Shown here piece after piece: positions 1 through 11,415 of a DNA stretch of 64,000 nt. Within the stretch, counting starts at the first letter, position 1. Every line of letters starts with the position of its first letter. The stretch is from Nannochloris sp. 'desiccata' (Eukaryota > Chlorophyta > Trebouxiophyceae > Chlorellales > Chlorellaceae). The stretch is taken from the NCBI GenBank assembly GCA_019044685.2, contig JAGTXX020000011.1, forward strand, positions 992,001 through 1,056,000, read 5' to 3'. The notes under the pieces were generated by a model that saw only the letters and a program-made list of their open reading frames with translations, was not told the origin of the DNA and did not search any database. The position numbers and the translations under genes were made by a program.

Positions 1-1646
1 GAAAAAGCAGCCGCAGAATGCGAATGGGAAACATTTGAACACGAGCAGAAGAAAAACCAGTATGCGGTAGTTGCTAAAACGGTAAGACAGCTATTGATAT
101 CATCAGATCACTCAGTATTCACTAATCGTTTTTATGCATGCAGCACGATTTGGGGATTGAAATTGGTTGTTTACAACGACACTCTCTCTAATACTTATTT
201 AACGTTTTGCTGCAGGCTCACAATGTGGATTTTCTTGGTTCTACCTTGAACCCTGAGAACAACTCTGTCACTCCATGCAGGTATGACACCGTGTTTTTCT
301 TTTCTTGAAGAAGCAACACTTTTTTAGATACTGCCAAGCAGCTATAAGTCCGACGGCGGTCATATAAGTTGACCTGTCCGCAAGAATCGTGCTGCGAAAT
401 TTAAGTCGTAGGGGCATACGTACTGACTGCACGTCCACAATTAATGGTGTTCAGCAATATTACGGCTCTGCATATCATATCTTCTTTGGAATACCGAAGA
501 TGTTTTTCAGTTCTTATCGAATTTCCCACTATTACAAATATCTCTCTTTCACTTCTTCTTTCCAGATATTCTCTCGGGGTATTTGATCGCAGCACTGGTA
601 CTCTTAAAATTGCTCCTATCCAGGGCAACCGAATTCTCCGCATGGAACCCCGTGCTCGCGACTTGGACTATTCAGCCACCGCCACCTCCCCCGGAGGCAC
701 CGACAAGAAATCAGCTGCAGATATTCAAGCCCGTAGAGAACGCAATGCCCGTTTGGTAGAAGAATTTGGATCCCAGAGACGTAAACGCCAGCTTGCTGCT
801 GCGAAATCTGCCCAGGTCGAAGCAGCACAGGTATCTGGCGGGGAGGCGGTGCTCGGTATGATTGCTTCTGCTGGCGCTAATTTAACAACCCGCGATGTTA
901 TGATCGCTGCATCTTTAGCTAACAACCGTAACATCCCTCCACACCATCCTGAAGCCAGGACAGCTGAAGAAGCGTACCGCCTAGATGAGATTGTACCTGA
1001 GTCGGTAGCCGACGCTTTAGAAATTCGAAGACTATTCCCAGCTCAAAATAAACCTGAATATAGAGAAGAGTTACTTAAAGGGAAGGTATTTGGCGAAGGG
1101 TATGTGCTGTCGCGCCTTTCTGCCTTGGATACCCCGGAGTCTGAAATTAGAGAAGGACGGGCTCGGTGTTTGGTGTTATTAGGCCATTTGTTAAAGATTC
1201 TCAATGGCCCTGGTGGTGGTAATATGATTCGAGTTAAAACTGAAGAGAGTATCGCTGGAGCTGCGGATCGTTTACGTATGGCAAGTACCGTTCTTGAAGG
1301 AATCTTAGATTTATTTTATTCTCACGAATCGAGCGAGTTTGGGGATAGATACATTCTAAGTAAAGAAAAGAGAAATTTAATGATTGGATGGATTTTAATA
1401 TTAGCAATACGTACTGAACCACAGTGTGTGCTGGATCCTGGGTCGTTTGCTGCGTTGGCGACTGAATTGAAGATGAGGGGCGGTGATGTCGGGGCCTTGT
1501 ATAGAGAGCTCGGGTGCGTGACTATGAGGGTGAATGGACCAGGTGGAGGCACGAAAGTGACACTAATGCCACCTTCAAATGAAGCGAAGACGTTGGCTAA
1601 TTATTTCCCTGGGTTGAAATTAGGAGGAAAGAAACCAGGGCGGTAA
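1..1646 (+). CDS. RPA49: RNA polymerase I subunit RPA49 (A49/POLR1E family), 5' end outside the window
   Basis: Partial gene entering from the left edge. I read three exons, 1-81, 216-280 and 566-1646 (stop TAA), with GT-AG introns that keep the reading phase. The joined protein runs through AHNVDFLGSTLNPEN and then YSLGVFDRSTGTLKIAP, the N-terminal dimerisation-domain signature of A49-like Pol I subunits. In the family this part pairs with A34.5/PAF49, and a C-terminal tandem winged-helix region binds DNA. The C-terminal 300 residues, with repeated NGPGGG turns near positions 1210 and 1540, fit that region. Role by family: Pol I initiation and elongation on rDNA in the nucleolus. The missing start lies upstream of base 1. 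An ATG at 444 begins inside the second intron and is not the start. Confidence 0.85.
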
Positions 1647-2011
1647 AAATAGTTTTTGGGACCGAAGAGAGCGCTCCTGAAGAGAGCGCTAATAAAATGT
1701 AAATCTGATGCCAAGAACTGCATAGAAAGCATAGAAAGTTAGATAAGTGTACAATCACCATGAGAAAAGTCAATTTACGTGCTGCCGAAGCAGGTTTCAC
1801 CAGCAGGGTCGGCTTTTCCCAGCTACTGACCCGGACTCCGGAGGAAATGAGTTCGGCCCGCGCCACCATTATTTTATTTCTCAAATCGCATTTAGTTTAA
1901 GCGTACATATTATACTCTTATTTATTCGTATAAAACAAAGTTGTTTGACTGCTCGGACTAGCGGACCAGAGTTTATTTTGACACAAGATTTCGATTAATT
2001 GAGGGCAAAAA
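1647..2011. other. Intergenic region between RPA49 and the ArfGAP gene
   Basis: 365 bp. I see no supported gene. The start contains a short direct repeat, GAAGAGAGCGCT, at about 1664 and 1680, then AT-rich sequence that presumably holds the RPA49 3' end and the ArfGAP promoter. Confidence 0.4.
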
Positions 2012-4293
2012 ATGGCCGAGGTGCCAGCCATGTCTGCCTTTCAGCAGAAAAGTCTAGAAGCAAAGCATGACAAGATCTTGAAGGAATTATCTAGAGTTGC
2101 TGCTAATCGTAGATGCGTAGATTGCGACAATATTGTAAGGATTATAAATCAACTCGATTATAAGGTTTTGGGCAATCCCTTGCTCTTGGTACATTTAGCA
2201 CGTGCTCACGCTTTTTTTGCTTGCTCTACAGGGTCCGCAATATGTTATTACATCATATGCCGTTTTCGTTTGCACCGCGTGTGGAGGCCTTCAGTAAGTT
2301 TCCCTTGTTTCCGCCAACTGCCCCGGCCAATTTTTGAACTTGAATTAATGTGTATTACCTCTCTGCTCTGCAGCCGACAATATGGCCACCGTGTCAAAGG
2401 CATATCCATGTCCAAGTTCTCAAAAGAGGAAATCGCTGAAATACAAACTGGAGGCAATGAGGTAAGAAATTAAACTCTTAAAATTGAACGTTGCCATTTT
2501 TCCTTTGCAAGGAAAAACTAATTTGTTTTCTTTTCCCTATCGAAAAATTCAAAAAATTACAGAAATTCATGGCCACATTTTGTGCGAAATGGACAGCCGC
2601 AGCTCTTCCTCGTCCTACTGACCGCAATCCTGAGCGTACAAAAGCTTGGATTGAAGAAGTTTATCAAAATAAAAAGTACTTTTCTGCCGGTACTGGTGCC
2701 GATGGCGATGGCGGTGTAGAGAACACGGGAGCCCCCCCTATTTCACAAGAGACTAATGCTTCATCTTCTCAGGCAAATGTCCATGGTACCCCTTCAGCTA
2801 ATGGTAATGGTGTAGATAGTACTATTATTAGTAATGACAAGGATGTAGTACATGAACTGACATTAACCGACTTGGGGGCAGGAATGGCCAAATTGCAAGT
2901 AGGCAACCCCGTGACATCTTTTCCTTCTGCTTCCGCTTCAGAAGAAGGAAAACCACCGCCTGCAGCGCTGCCGAAGCTACATATGCCAATGCCGTTACCT
3001 GGTTCAGCACTGGCATCTCCAGCTGTCAAGGCAGTTTCTAGCCCTGCAAAATCTCAAGTTGCAAGTCCCCAGCCAGCAGCAGTGACGCTGGAGCCAATGG
3101 CGGTGCCTGAACCTCTGGTAGCTGCTGTCTCAACGGCAGCTGCAGCGCCGAACCCTTCTATAATGGATGCATGGGATCCCTTTGGAGCCGTTGAAGGACC
3201 TGTTGCTAGCACGCCTGAAGCAGCAGCAGTACCAGCGCCTGTTGCACATGGCAGCGGTCCTAGTAATGCTGCTGTAGAAGATGTGCCATCTGGCTGGGAT
3301 GCCTTTGCAGAACAAGGACCAGTAGACGCAGTGTCAGAAGAGAAAGATGCATCCTCAAGCCCTTTTGCTGCGGCTCCTGTTGTGCCTCCGCCTGCTCTTG
3401 CTCCAGGCTGGGCTGTTGATTTCGGTAGCCAGCCTTCAGTACCTGCTCCTCCTCGGCAACAGCCTGCACCTGCACCTGTATCTTCTCCTCCACCAGTAAT
3501 TCCCGGCAGAAAAGAAATCTCATTGGATACTTTCTACCCTGAATTTGAAAGCATCAGAGCCACAGGTGTTCTCCCGACTGGACAACCTCTCCTTCAAGCA
3601 CAAATGACACAATGGGGAGTCTCTCCGTATAGCCAACAGCAGAAACAACATGCACCGCAAGATGGACAGCGCCAATTTGCTAGTGGGATAGTGCTGCCAG
3701 CCTCTGCAGCAGGTGGCCATACTTATCATCCAGGGGGCTTGCCGTCTCCAGGCTACGCTCACCTCTCACCTCAACAACAGCAGCAGCAGCAGCAATTTCA
3801 CCAGCAGCAGCAGCATGGTATGTACCCTGCCGGTATTCCTACAGGGGCATATTACCCCGCTCCATCTCCAGTCTACGGGCAAACACACCAGCAGTATGTT
3901 TCTCCTAGCATGCAACAGCAGCACATGCCGATGCCTATGCAGTCCCCGTCGCCACAGCCATTACCAAGTCCAGCTGCCTCTGCGGTGTCGTTTGGAAGGC
4001 CAGCGAGTGGAGCTTCAACGGCAAGCAGTCAAGGAAAGGTTGGTACAGATCCTTTTGCTCATTTTTCTCCCCCTGGAGTAGGTAATCAAGGCCAAATGCA
4101 TGCAGCTACGCCTACCCCTTTTTTACCATCACCTCCGCCAGTTGCTGTTAGTGCGCCAAATGCTGTGGTGCCTGGGTCCCAGACTCAAGCTGCAAGCGCG
4201 ACCCTATTTGGAACTGGAACTAGTTTAACTGCGTATGATTTGTCTGCTCCAGCTGCCCCAAAACCTCGTGCTAGTGGCAACCCTTTTGGTTAA
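2012..4293 (+). CDS. ArfGAP with DPF/NPF adaptor motifs, AGD14-like
   Basis: Four exons, 2012-2134, 2232-2293, 2374-2461 and 2563-4293, giving 667 residues. The first 120 residues form an ArfGAP zinc finger, C35-x2-C38-x16-C55-x2-C58, followed by the arginine finger at the usual CX4R spacing (R63). The stretch GHRVKGISMSKFSKEE is typical of the plant AGD14 type. Three introns split the finger and the open frames only join when they are removed. The rest is low-complexity Pro/Ala/Gln with polyglutamine near 3770-3815. It carries the short motifs WDPFG, WDAF and DPFAHF and ends in NPFG. These are known AP-2 and EH-domain binding motifs, so I infer a GAP acting at clathrin-coated membranes. A second ATG six codons downstream could also start translation. 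Confidence 0.9.
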
Positions 4294-4673
4294 AATTTTA
4301 ACCGGATTTTATTTTTTTTTCGAACCCCCGGTTGTCCTGATTTTCTGTTAATATATTATTCCTAGTGTATCCTTTAATCGCGGGATACTTTTGGGTTGAT
4401 GATGCAGTTGCAGATATATATACATTTATATGTATTGTTTCTAGATGAGTTCTTCTTCAGCCTGAGGCCTGATCAGGATGAGCCAGTGAGGGCGCCAACT
4501 TCAAGGGCAAGAGAGGTTTTATGTGCGTATCAATACGGCCACCCAGGCATAAAATATTATAATTTATGATATAAGAACAACTTTCGAGACTGATAGGGCA
4601 ACAGCAAAGAGCTTTCGGCTGTAATATAGTAAACCCTCGAACACTTTAGCTGAAGAGATTTACAGTTCGATAG
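4294..4673. other. Intergenic region between ArfGAP and ACT-domain genes
   Basis: 380 bp, AT-rich. It contains a small palindrome, ATACATTTATATGTAT, near 4420 and no supported gene. Confidence 0.4.
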
Positions 4674-5818
4674 ATGCAGCTTGCTCTGTTGAAGGCGCCT
4701 TGCGCCATTGTTGCAGTTTCCAAGATCGGAACAAGTGCAAAGAATGTACCTGTCAAGTGAGTCTTGCCCTGGATTGTTCGTGGCAGTTGTTGGCATGGGA
4801 GATGAATAACACGAGGCTTTACCCTCTAAACCGACATGCGTTTCTTTCATGCAGGCATTTTGCTGGGCGTGCGATCGCACCCGTAAAACCCATTAAAAGC
4901 ATCGAAACGTGCTTGCGGTAAGTCTTGTAAACCTGGGGTTCTTAATGAACCTCATATGGAGCATTAGAGAACTTTGATGGGGATAAATCCTGCGTTTTTG
5001 CCACCACATTGCTCTATCGCGATATGAATCCAGTTAATAGTTATTTATCATCATTTAATACGCCACCCATCTCACAATACTCTTCATTTCGTGTCTCCAG
5101 GGCTGCCACTGCCGAGGCCTCCAACGGTGCAGCCGCTGCTGTCCCTGAGCCTGTAGTCAAGATTGACAACCACACAGATCCTTTCGCTACCATTGTCACC
5201 GTTGAATTCGGAGATCGATTGGGAGAATTGCTTGATACCGTCAACTCATTAAAAAACCTTGGCTTGAACATTCGCCGTGCCAAGCTCACTGGCGGCGTTG
5301 CCGGTGCTGGTGGTGAACATAGATTTTACATCACTGATGCCCGTTCAAGTGAAAAGGTGGTAAAATCCGCTAAAATTGAAGAGATACGTCTCACAATTCT
5401 CAACAACATGTTACAATTCCACCCTGAAAGTGCTGAACAGCTTGCCTGGGGCTCTTCTTCAGCCCGCAGCGCCCCCGTCAGCACCGGAGACCCCACCCGC
5501 CCCTTGGGCAGACGCCAACGCTCTATTCAAACCCAAATTGAAGTCCGTGACTGTGAAAGTGGAGCGTTTTCTGAGATTTTGGTTAATACTGTCGACAGAC
5601 CTGGTCTCCTCACGGATATTGTCAGTGTGCTGAAGGACGTCTCTCTCAATGTCATCTCTGCCGAGGTCGACACAATTGGCAAGAATGCTGTCGATACCTT
5701 CAATGTGACCTATCACGGTGAGCCATTGCCTCCGGCTATGAAGGAATTGGTGATGAATGCTCTCCAGTATTATCTTTCTCAGGGTGATATGGAGAAACAG
5801 TACTCTGATAGTTACTAA
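4674..5818 (+). CDS. Plastid double-ACT-domain protein, ACR11/ACR12-like
   Basis: Three exons, 4674-4756, 4855-4917 and 5101-5818, giving 287 residues. Residues 1 to about 60 are basic, alanine-rich and poor in acidic residues, as expected of a chloroplast transit peptide (start MQLALLKAPCAIVAVS). Two ACT modules follow, at about 65-140 (ATIVTVEFGDRLGELLDTV) and about 190-270 (ILVNTVDRPGLLTDIVSVL). ACT domains bind amino acids or nucleotides. The plant ACR11/ACR12 group is plastid-located, and ACR11 has been linked to glutamine sensing and Fd-GOGAT; applying that role here is inference. The linker between the domains is Ser/Arg-rich. The first two introns fall in the transit-peptide region. 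The G-rich tract just after the stop is described separately. Confidence 0.85.
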
Positions 5819-6195
5819 GAAAACTAAGAGAAAAAAAAAGACTTGACCGCTTAAAACCCACCGGGGGGTGGGTGGGTGGTGGTGGCGAGCGTAAGTAGAT
5901 ACTACAAAATATTGCACACATCAATCATTCCTTGCTTATTAAATGAAATAACATTGAGATTAATAAAGACGGCATTTTGAATTATGTTCCTTTTGCCAAT
6001 TAACTTTTGATTTAAGTTTCAGCCTTGTAATACGTATGAACTAATTGCCCGTTGAACTACATTTTCACTTTGCACTACTCCTGGAGACTATGATTGGCTG
6101 TACTATTCAGTGGTAACCGCTCAGATCAGACCTGTTTTGCAAGAGAATGCTGCATTCCATTCATTCAACCATTACATCTAATGAATAAAATAAAA
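5819..6195. other. Convergent 3' region with a G-rich tract
   Basis: 377 bp between two converging genes. At 5857-5886 the plus strand has a run of six G followed by TGGGTGGGTGG and more GGTGG, preceded by CCCACC, so it could fold as a C/G hairpin or a G-rich structure. Nothing else is supported. Confidence 0.45.
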
Positions 6196-8321
6196 TTAAT
6201 CACATTTGATATTTCTATAAATTCTCTTAGCAAACGCCGCTGCTCCCAAGTACCCGACAGCTCCACACATAATACCTAGCCCAATACAGAACATCGCTGT
6301 ATACCCAAAATAAAACGATGTCTGGAAGAAACCCGTCATCTTGGTTTTTACTAGGAAGTAATGAATGGAATATAAGAAGACATAAAGAGATGTTGACGCA
6401 CCCGCACCAAATGCCGTCCAATGCCATTGATAATTCTCAGCATTAAGCAAGAAATACGTGGCAACAACGGTAGCACAGAGTGTTACTGCCAAGAGAATCA
6501 AAAACACCAGTAAAAAGAACCCGTAGACGTAATAAACTTTATAATTCCAAAACGAGGTGAAGACAAAATACATTTCAATAAAGATTGAACCAAAGGGGAG
6601 TAAGCCTCCTCCAATGGCGATACCCAGCGGTCTAAGATACCATGGCTTGTCTGGAATAGGAGAAGGAATCCTTTTCACACGGCAAGGGTTATCTGGAGCT
6701 CCTGCCCAATTTCTACCAACAACGGTGCCCAGCAGGCACAGCGGGAAGGACACAAATGCCCATATTAACAGCACGATAACGATGGAACCAAATGGTACTG
6801 CAGCGAGAGATTGGTAGAAAATGGCGATTGTATTCAGCACAAACGCGATGGAAGACACCGTAAAAGGGAATAAGTTTGCCGTAAAAAGCATAGTACGAAT
6901 CCACGCGTGGCCATCATTACGCGCATAGTACCCTCCAGACACATAGCCCCCAACAAATGAAGTCAACGCATAGCACACAATAAACACAGTAACAATAGTA
7001 CCACGTTCCACAAACAAAGTCCCAGCAATAGTGATCAAAATAACTGCAAAGACAAGTAACACAAGTTGAACGCCAGTGCCAATCACGGCAGAGAGTAGTT
7101 CGAGCTGGGCTGGAGGTCTAAATACATCCCCATGGACTAATTTCCATCCAGTTTCTTCATTCATATCCCTTTCTAATGATTCCAGATCATCATCGTCAGG
7201 ACGTGTATACCTTGCATAATCTTTCCTCAGCGTGCGTAATAGGATCATAGAAACCAAACCCATTAAGAAAATGACCATCATAAATGAATTAAAGATAGAA
7301 AACCAATGAATTTGATGCTCAAAAAAGTTGTAATCCAGGTACCGTTCAAAACGACGGGAGTATTCAATTGAAGAGGGGGCCCAATTGACCGAATAGGTAA
7401 ACTCCAAAGCGGCACCACTAGTGATTGGTTGCGGGTCTTCTGATGTTAAGTTGACGTGGATAATTCGATCGCCATTGTACGCAATATCGAAGGTTTTATG
7501 TGTATATACGTAGACTTGAGTATCTTCCTGTGTTTGTTCATGGGGTGGCCCTACAAATCCCCAAATTGGCAAGTCGTCCATAAAAAACTCATACCAGTAA
7601 TGCCTTCTTACCGCTTCTGCAAACTCTTCTGCAGTTTCCTGGGTTAATGTAGTTGTGCAGATTGTCTTTTTGGATTGATCTGTTCTGAATTTGAAATCAA
7701 GCTGGCTGTCTATAAGTTCGTTTCCTTGAAGAACTTCTCCAAGACCGCCCCATTTGTGCTTTGGTTTCTCTGTGGAGGGTTTGCAGAAAGGTAGCATGTA
7801 ATAATTGTCTGGAAAGGAGAATTTGAAAGTAGTTTAGATAGAATGCGTGCAATGCACTATAATTAAAAATATTAAAAAAAGAAAGGCAAGCAATAGACGG
7901 GGCGGGCGGCAACCGCCGACCAAACAGAATGGCAAGGAAAAAGGCTTACATGTCTCTTGTGGGTTGTTATCTGCAAGCACAGTAATATCGGCGTTTAGCT
8001 TAATTGATAAGAATGGTCATTTGAAGCTAATAACTATGCTGACGATGTATACAAGAGTCATAGAGAGTGGAATTTACTTACATGGTCCTACTTTGTTTAC
8101 CCAGAGGGTAAGCTTCTCTCCTGGCGTATACTGCATACCAAATATCATTTTTATTCTTGGGAATACATCGAGTTCAACAGAAGTGCCTAGCAGTTGCAAA
8201 TCAAGCTGACAAGATCAGTAATGTTTAAACTTACAACATGTTTTCCTTCATCAGCTGCTGTAACATAAATCAAGCACAATACAGCTAGAAAACCTAGCAG
8301 ATTGTGCGATCTTAAGCCCAT
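6196..8321 (-). CDS. Transmembrane 9 superfamily protein, TM9SF3-like
   Basis: Four exons on the minus strand, 8235-8321, 8082-8130, 7950-7970 (only 21 nt) and 6196-7808, giving 589 residues. A signal peptide (MGLRSHNLLGFLAVLCLIY) is followed by YTPGEKLTLWVNKVGP and NNPQETYNYY, the conserved lumenal start of the family. Then come the IHWFSIFNSFMMVIFLMGL segment, VFRPP and about nine membrane helices. The final residues are K-C-D, matching the KXD/E Golgi-retention motif of the family. Known role: endosome/Golgi membrane protein involved in cargo sorting. A possible alternative acceptor would add about 25 residues after the signal peptide; I prefer the shorter exon because it matches the family. 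It faces the kinase gene head to head. Confidence 0.92.
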
Positions 8322-8669
8322 GGGCTCCTGCACGTCCTTTGCACTAGCTGAGTTAAAAATTAAAATTTCGTTGCAGCAATTTTGACAACAACAAAGATGT
8401 TCTCGATCTTAAAGCCGAAGCAAAACTGGTCGATTGTAGATGAAAGATCAATAACCTAGGTTATTACTATGTGCAAGGCCTTTCACCTGAGCGACAAATG
8501 AGCAAGCTTCTCAACTGAACAAAATGGTGGAAACGGAGAAGAAAGGGGTGCTTTGTTGCTATATTCGCTCTTCCCAAGCACCATAAACAAAAAATCCAAA
8601 CAATGGACGCAAGTGTAATATATACTAGGCCGGTCGCAGGCAGAGAATAACGCAGTGGCATCACACGAC
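8322..8669. promoter_or_regulatory. Divergent promoter region, TM9SF / ethanolamine kinase
   Basis: 348 bp between two start codons pointing away from each other, so it must contain both promoters. No clear TATA box or repeated motif was recognised. Confidence 0.5.
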
Positions 8670-10125
8670 ATGTTGCTGGCAATTGACGGTGACAGTAACA
8701 AGAGAGATACCAAAGTAGCTCTAGAGGAATTTATTGAAGTTAGCTTAGCATTTAAGGACCCTCATAAAGCATTTCTAAATTTGTTTCCTCATATTCATGG
8801 ATGGAACTCCTCAGATGTATGTTTTTAAGTTTTTTCTCAAAGTTCATGAAAAGTTCGCCCCCAAACGCCTTTCTCAGCTTTCCCACACAAAAAATTTCTC
8901 TATGCAGTCTTCCTTTGATATTGAAATCACAAGAATAAGCGGAGCAATGACAAATCTAGTCTATTTAGCACACCATACTACCGCTCCTCCAGCAACAGCC
9001 AAAGTTATTATTCGACTGTTTGGCCGAGGCAGTCTGCTTTTTAGCCGACACCAAGAACGTGGAATTTTCCTTGTAGCGTCTCGCCTGGGTATAGGTCCCC
9101 AATGTCTTGTAGAATTCGGAAATGGGAGAATAGAACAGTTTTTACCTGGAGCAGCAGTCACTGCAACAAGTATTCGACAACCAGACATAGCAGCAGCAGT
9201 TGCAACGGCTCTATCAGATTTTCATGTTACTATGTTTACTGCGTTGCCTTTAATCCGTGAAAAATCAGGGGATGAAGGAGTACAAGGAGCCTCGCCTCGA
9301 AGTAGTGATACTGGGCTAGAGGATGCTTTGTGGGAGAGGCTTCGTGGGTGGCTGGCAGCAGCGACAGCTGAGGCGCCAGAGGACGTTGTCGAGCTAGGTC
9401 TGAGTGAGGCCGAAGCTGAGATAGAAGCGATGGAAGAAGCTGCTGAACGGAATTGGGGTCCAGCGTGGCTTGCTTTAACTCACAATGATCTGCAGTATGG
9501 CAATTTGTTGGTAGACATAAAAGAAAAGGAGGAGCGGGATGGAGATTTGGGAAACGAAGTAGGTGGCAAAGAAGAGATCGACACTGCCGCTGATGTTGCT
9601 GTTGCTCCCAGGACCACCACTGCGACGCTGATCGACTACGAGTACTGTACAGTTGGGGACATAGCCTTTGATATTGCCAATCACTTTTGTGAATATGCAG
9701 CTGATTACCATCGAGCAGAAGACGGCATGCTAAATTGGGACAGACTACCTACAGCGACAGAACAGGCATTTTTTTGTAGAGCGTATATAGAATCTTTATT
9801 TGAAAAGCATCCAACTAGTTTACTTGCTATGAAACTTCGTGCAAGCTGCGGTATGTCACCTACAAAACTCCAGAAAACGCAGCAAGCTTCTAAAGAAATA
9901 AATGGGCTCTCGTCTCCTTGTGAATCTTCAAATTTTTTGTCGACGTTGACATCGATGCTGGTGGACCGAGCGCGTGCATATATGCCACTATCGCATCTAA
10001 AATGGGGTCTATGGGGCATTATACAGAATACATTTTCTGAAGTTGAGTTTGATTACATGGAATATGCACGGAAAAGGCTGCAGCAATACAATGCAACTAA
10101 GGAACTGTTGTTAGGAAATTTATGA
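8670..10125 (+). CDS. Ethanolamine/choline kinase
   Basis: Two exons, 8670-8816 and 8908-10125, giving 454 residues. The intron removes an in-frame stretch: reading through from the ATG at 8797 gives a non-homologous N-terminus, while splicing joins FPHIHGWNSSD to SSFDIEITRISGAMTNLVY, the family start. Catalytic signatures are the Brenner motif HNDLQYGNLL near residue 241 and the choline-kinase motif IDYEYCTVGDIAFDIANHFCEY near 290 (key residues D, E, D, N, H). The C-terminal LKWGLWGIIQ...EFDYMEYA matches plant ethanolamine kinases. Reaction: ATP-dependent phosphorylation of ethanolamine or choline, the first step of the CDP-base (Kennedy) pathway, in the cytosol. Substrate preference cannot be read from sequence. 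Two acidic low-complexity insertions (about residues 190-225 and 255-275) are unusual. Confidence 0.9.
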
Positions 10126-10388
10126 AGTTTATGATGTGAGAGCTGGCGGGGGGGTCATGGTGGCTGGACGCATTTACAGTAAAGAAAATATGGCGCATAT
10201 ACACATGGATAAATTGATTAAACAACTTAAAACGTATGGATGTAATTCTTGTTGTAATAGTACGGTCATGACGTACTTTTTTTATGTACATATCAATCAT
10301 CATTCGATTAAGTTTGGTTGGTTGGGAGGTTAAATAAAAAAAACATCGGCCTTGTTGTGTTTGTGTTTTGGGCTGATGACTAGATTTA
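10126..10388. other. Convergent 3' region
   Basis: 263 bp between the ethanolamine kinase stop and the phytocyanin stop. TGTAA occurs twice near 10240, a motif used as a poly(A) signal in chlorophytes. No gene seen. Confidence 0.35.
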
Positions 10389-11052
10389 TTACTTATCTAC
10401 CGCCGTCACTTTAAGCTTCATTCCTCGACGACAATGCTGTCCTCCACCAACGGGACATGCAAAGTAATACACACCTGCCTGTTCAACAACATAGGTCACG
10501 GTGATGGTTCTGCCAGAGATGCTCAAGCCATTGACAGGCTCTTGAATCGCCTCCATGCCATTAAGGCCGTCCGTAAACGTCCTAGGGCATTCTTCACTGG
10601 GGATCCGATAGACGCCATGAGTGGCATTCCCCCATGTCCAAGCGAGAACTGCACCAACAGGCACTACGAGTCCATCAGGCCCGGGATATAATCTGGAATA
10701 ATTTTGACCCAGGCTCCAGGGGCGAATTGTTAGTACAAGAAACACGTTTTTCTCATCTCCATTGTCTTCCAGATCAGCTCCTCTAGCATCTGTGTCCAGG
10801 GCAGTTGTGTCTTCATAGGTGTCTTCAGCAGGGGGGCTAGAGGAGCCGGAATCTCCGGGCTGCTGCAGCGTGCGGGCTGCATGAGAAATAAGCAGAACAT
10901 GCAAAAAGGGGAATTTGTGTGAGCGTGCTAGGTTATTTTATGCCAGAGGGTAAGGTTTATTGAACCTTGAAAATGTTCGAAAACTGACCAGCAAGGTTAA
11001 GGTTAAGGCATAGAAGTCCAACGAGGAAAAGGAGGGTAATACGCTTTGACAT
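10389..11052 (-). CDS. Secreted phytocyanin-like copper protein, paralog 1
   Basis: Two exons, 10989-11052 and 10389-10876, giving 183 residues. The first exon encodes a signal peptide (MSKRITLLFLVGLLCLNL) and the intron sits at its end. An acidic Ser/Thr/Asp-rich linker of about 45 residues follows, then one plastocyanin-like (cupredoxin) domain. The domain reads TIRPWSLGQNY, HGVYRIPSEECP and YYFACPVGGGQHCRRGMKL. His of HGVY, Cys of FAC, His of QHC and the Met of RGM are the expected type-I copper ligands. Here the Cys-His spacing is x6 instead of the usual x4. It lies in tandem, same strand, with the paralog at 11416-11936 and shares MSK-ITLLFL and the domain. Likely an extracellular electron-transfer or copper-binding protein; the partner is unknown. 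Confidence 0.82.
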
Positions 11053-11415
11053 TGTCTCAAATGCAACTTGAAATTTGTAAATTACAAATTAAATGTAAAA
11101 ACTTTGTTGTTTTGACCATTTTAAAACAGTCTTGTGAGCACCTAATCCTAATCATTCCGTGACGGACTGATCGATTCGACCTTTCTTTCGACCCTTTTAG
11201 TCGTGCTTTTTACAGCTCGCAGTATTTACAAGCAACGATCAAATATGCACAACGCATGCAATTATTATTTTCTGTACACGTATGCTTTCATGCAGACAAC
11301 TAGTTAGCGACACAACTGAGGATTCTTTCTTTCTTTCTTTGCACCGGCACAATTCTTTCTTTTTCGTTATCTTTTTTTCTAACACCGCTAGTCAAATCTC
11401 TTAGAAGTTAGCTTA
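11053..11415. repeat. Intergenic region with CTTT/TTTC microsatellite
   Basis: 363 bp between the tandem phytocyanin genes. It contains a short (CTTT)n tract at about 11325-11342 and a second C/T-rich run at 11350-11380. It is upstream of paralog 1 and so holds its promoter. Confidence 0.55.

Noticed and set aside
4395..4470. Possible C/D-box snoRNA (TGATGA ... CTGA) after the ArfGAP gene
   Set aside because: The C box lacks the preferred purine, no terminal stem is visible, and the boxes could occur by chance.
8797..8907. Start of the ethanolamine kinase at ATG 8797
   Set aside because: Reading through 8817-8907 gives non-homologous residues, while splicing 8816/8908 restores the conserved family N-terminus.
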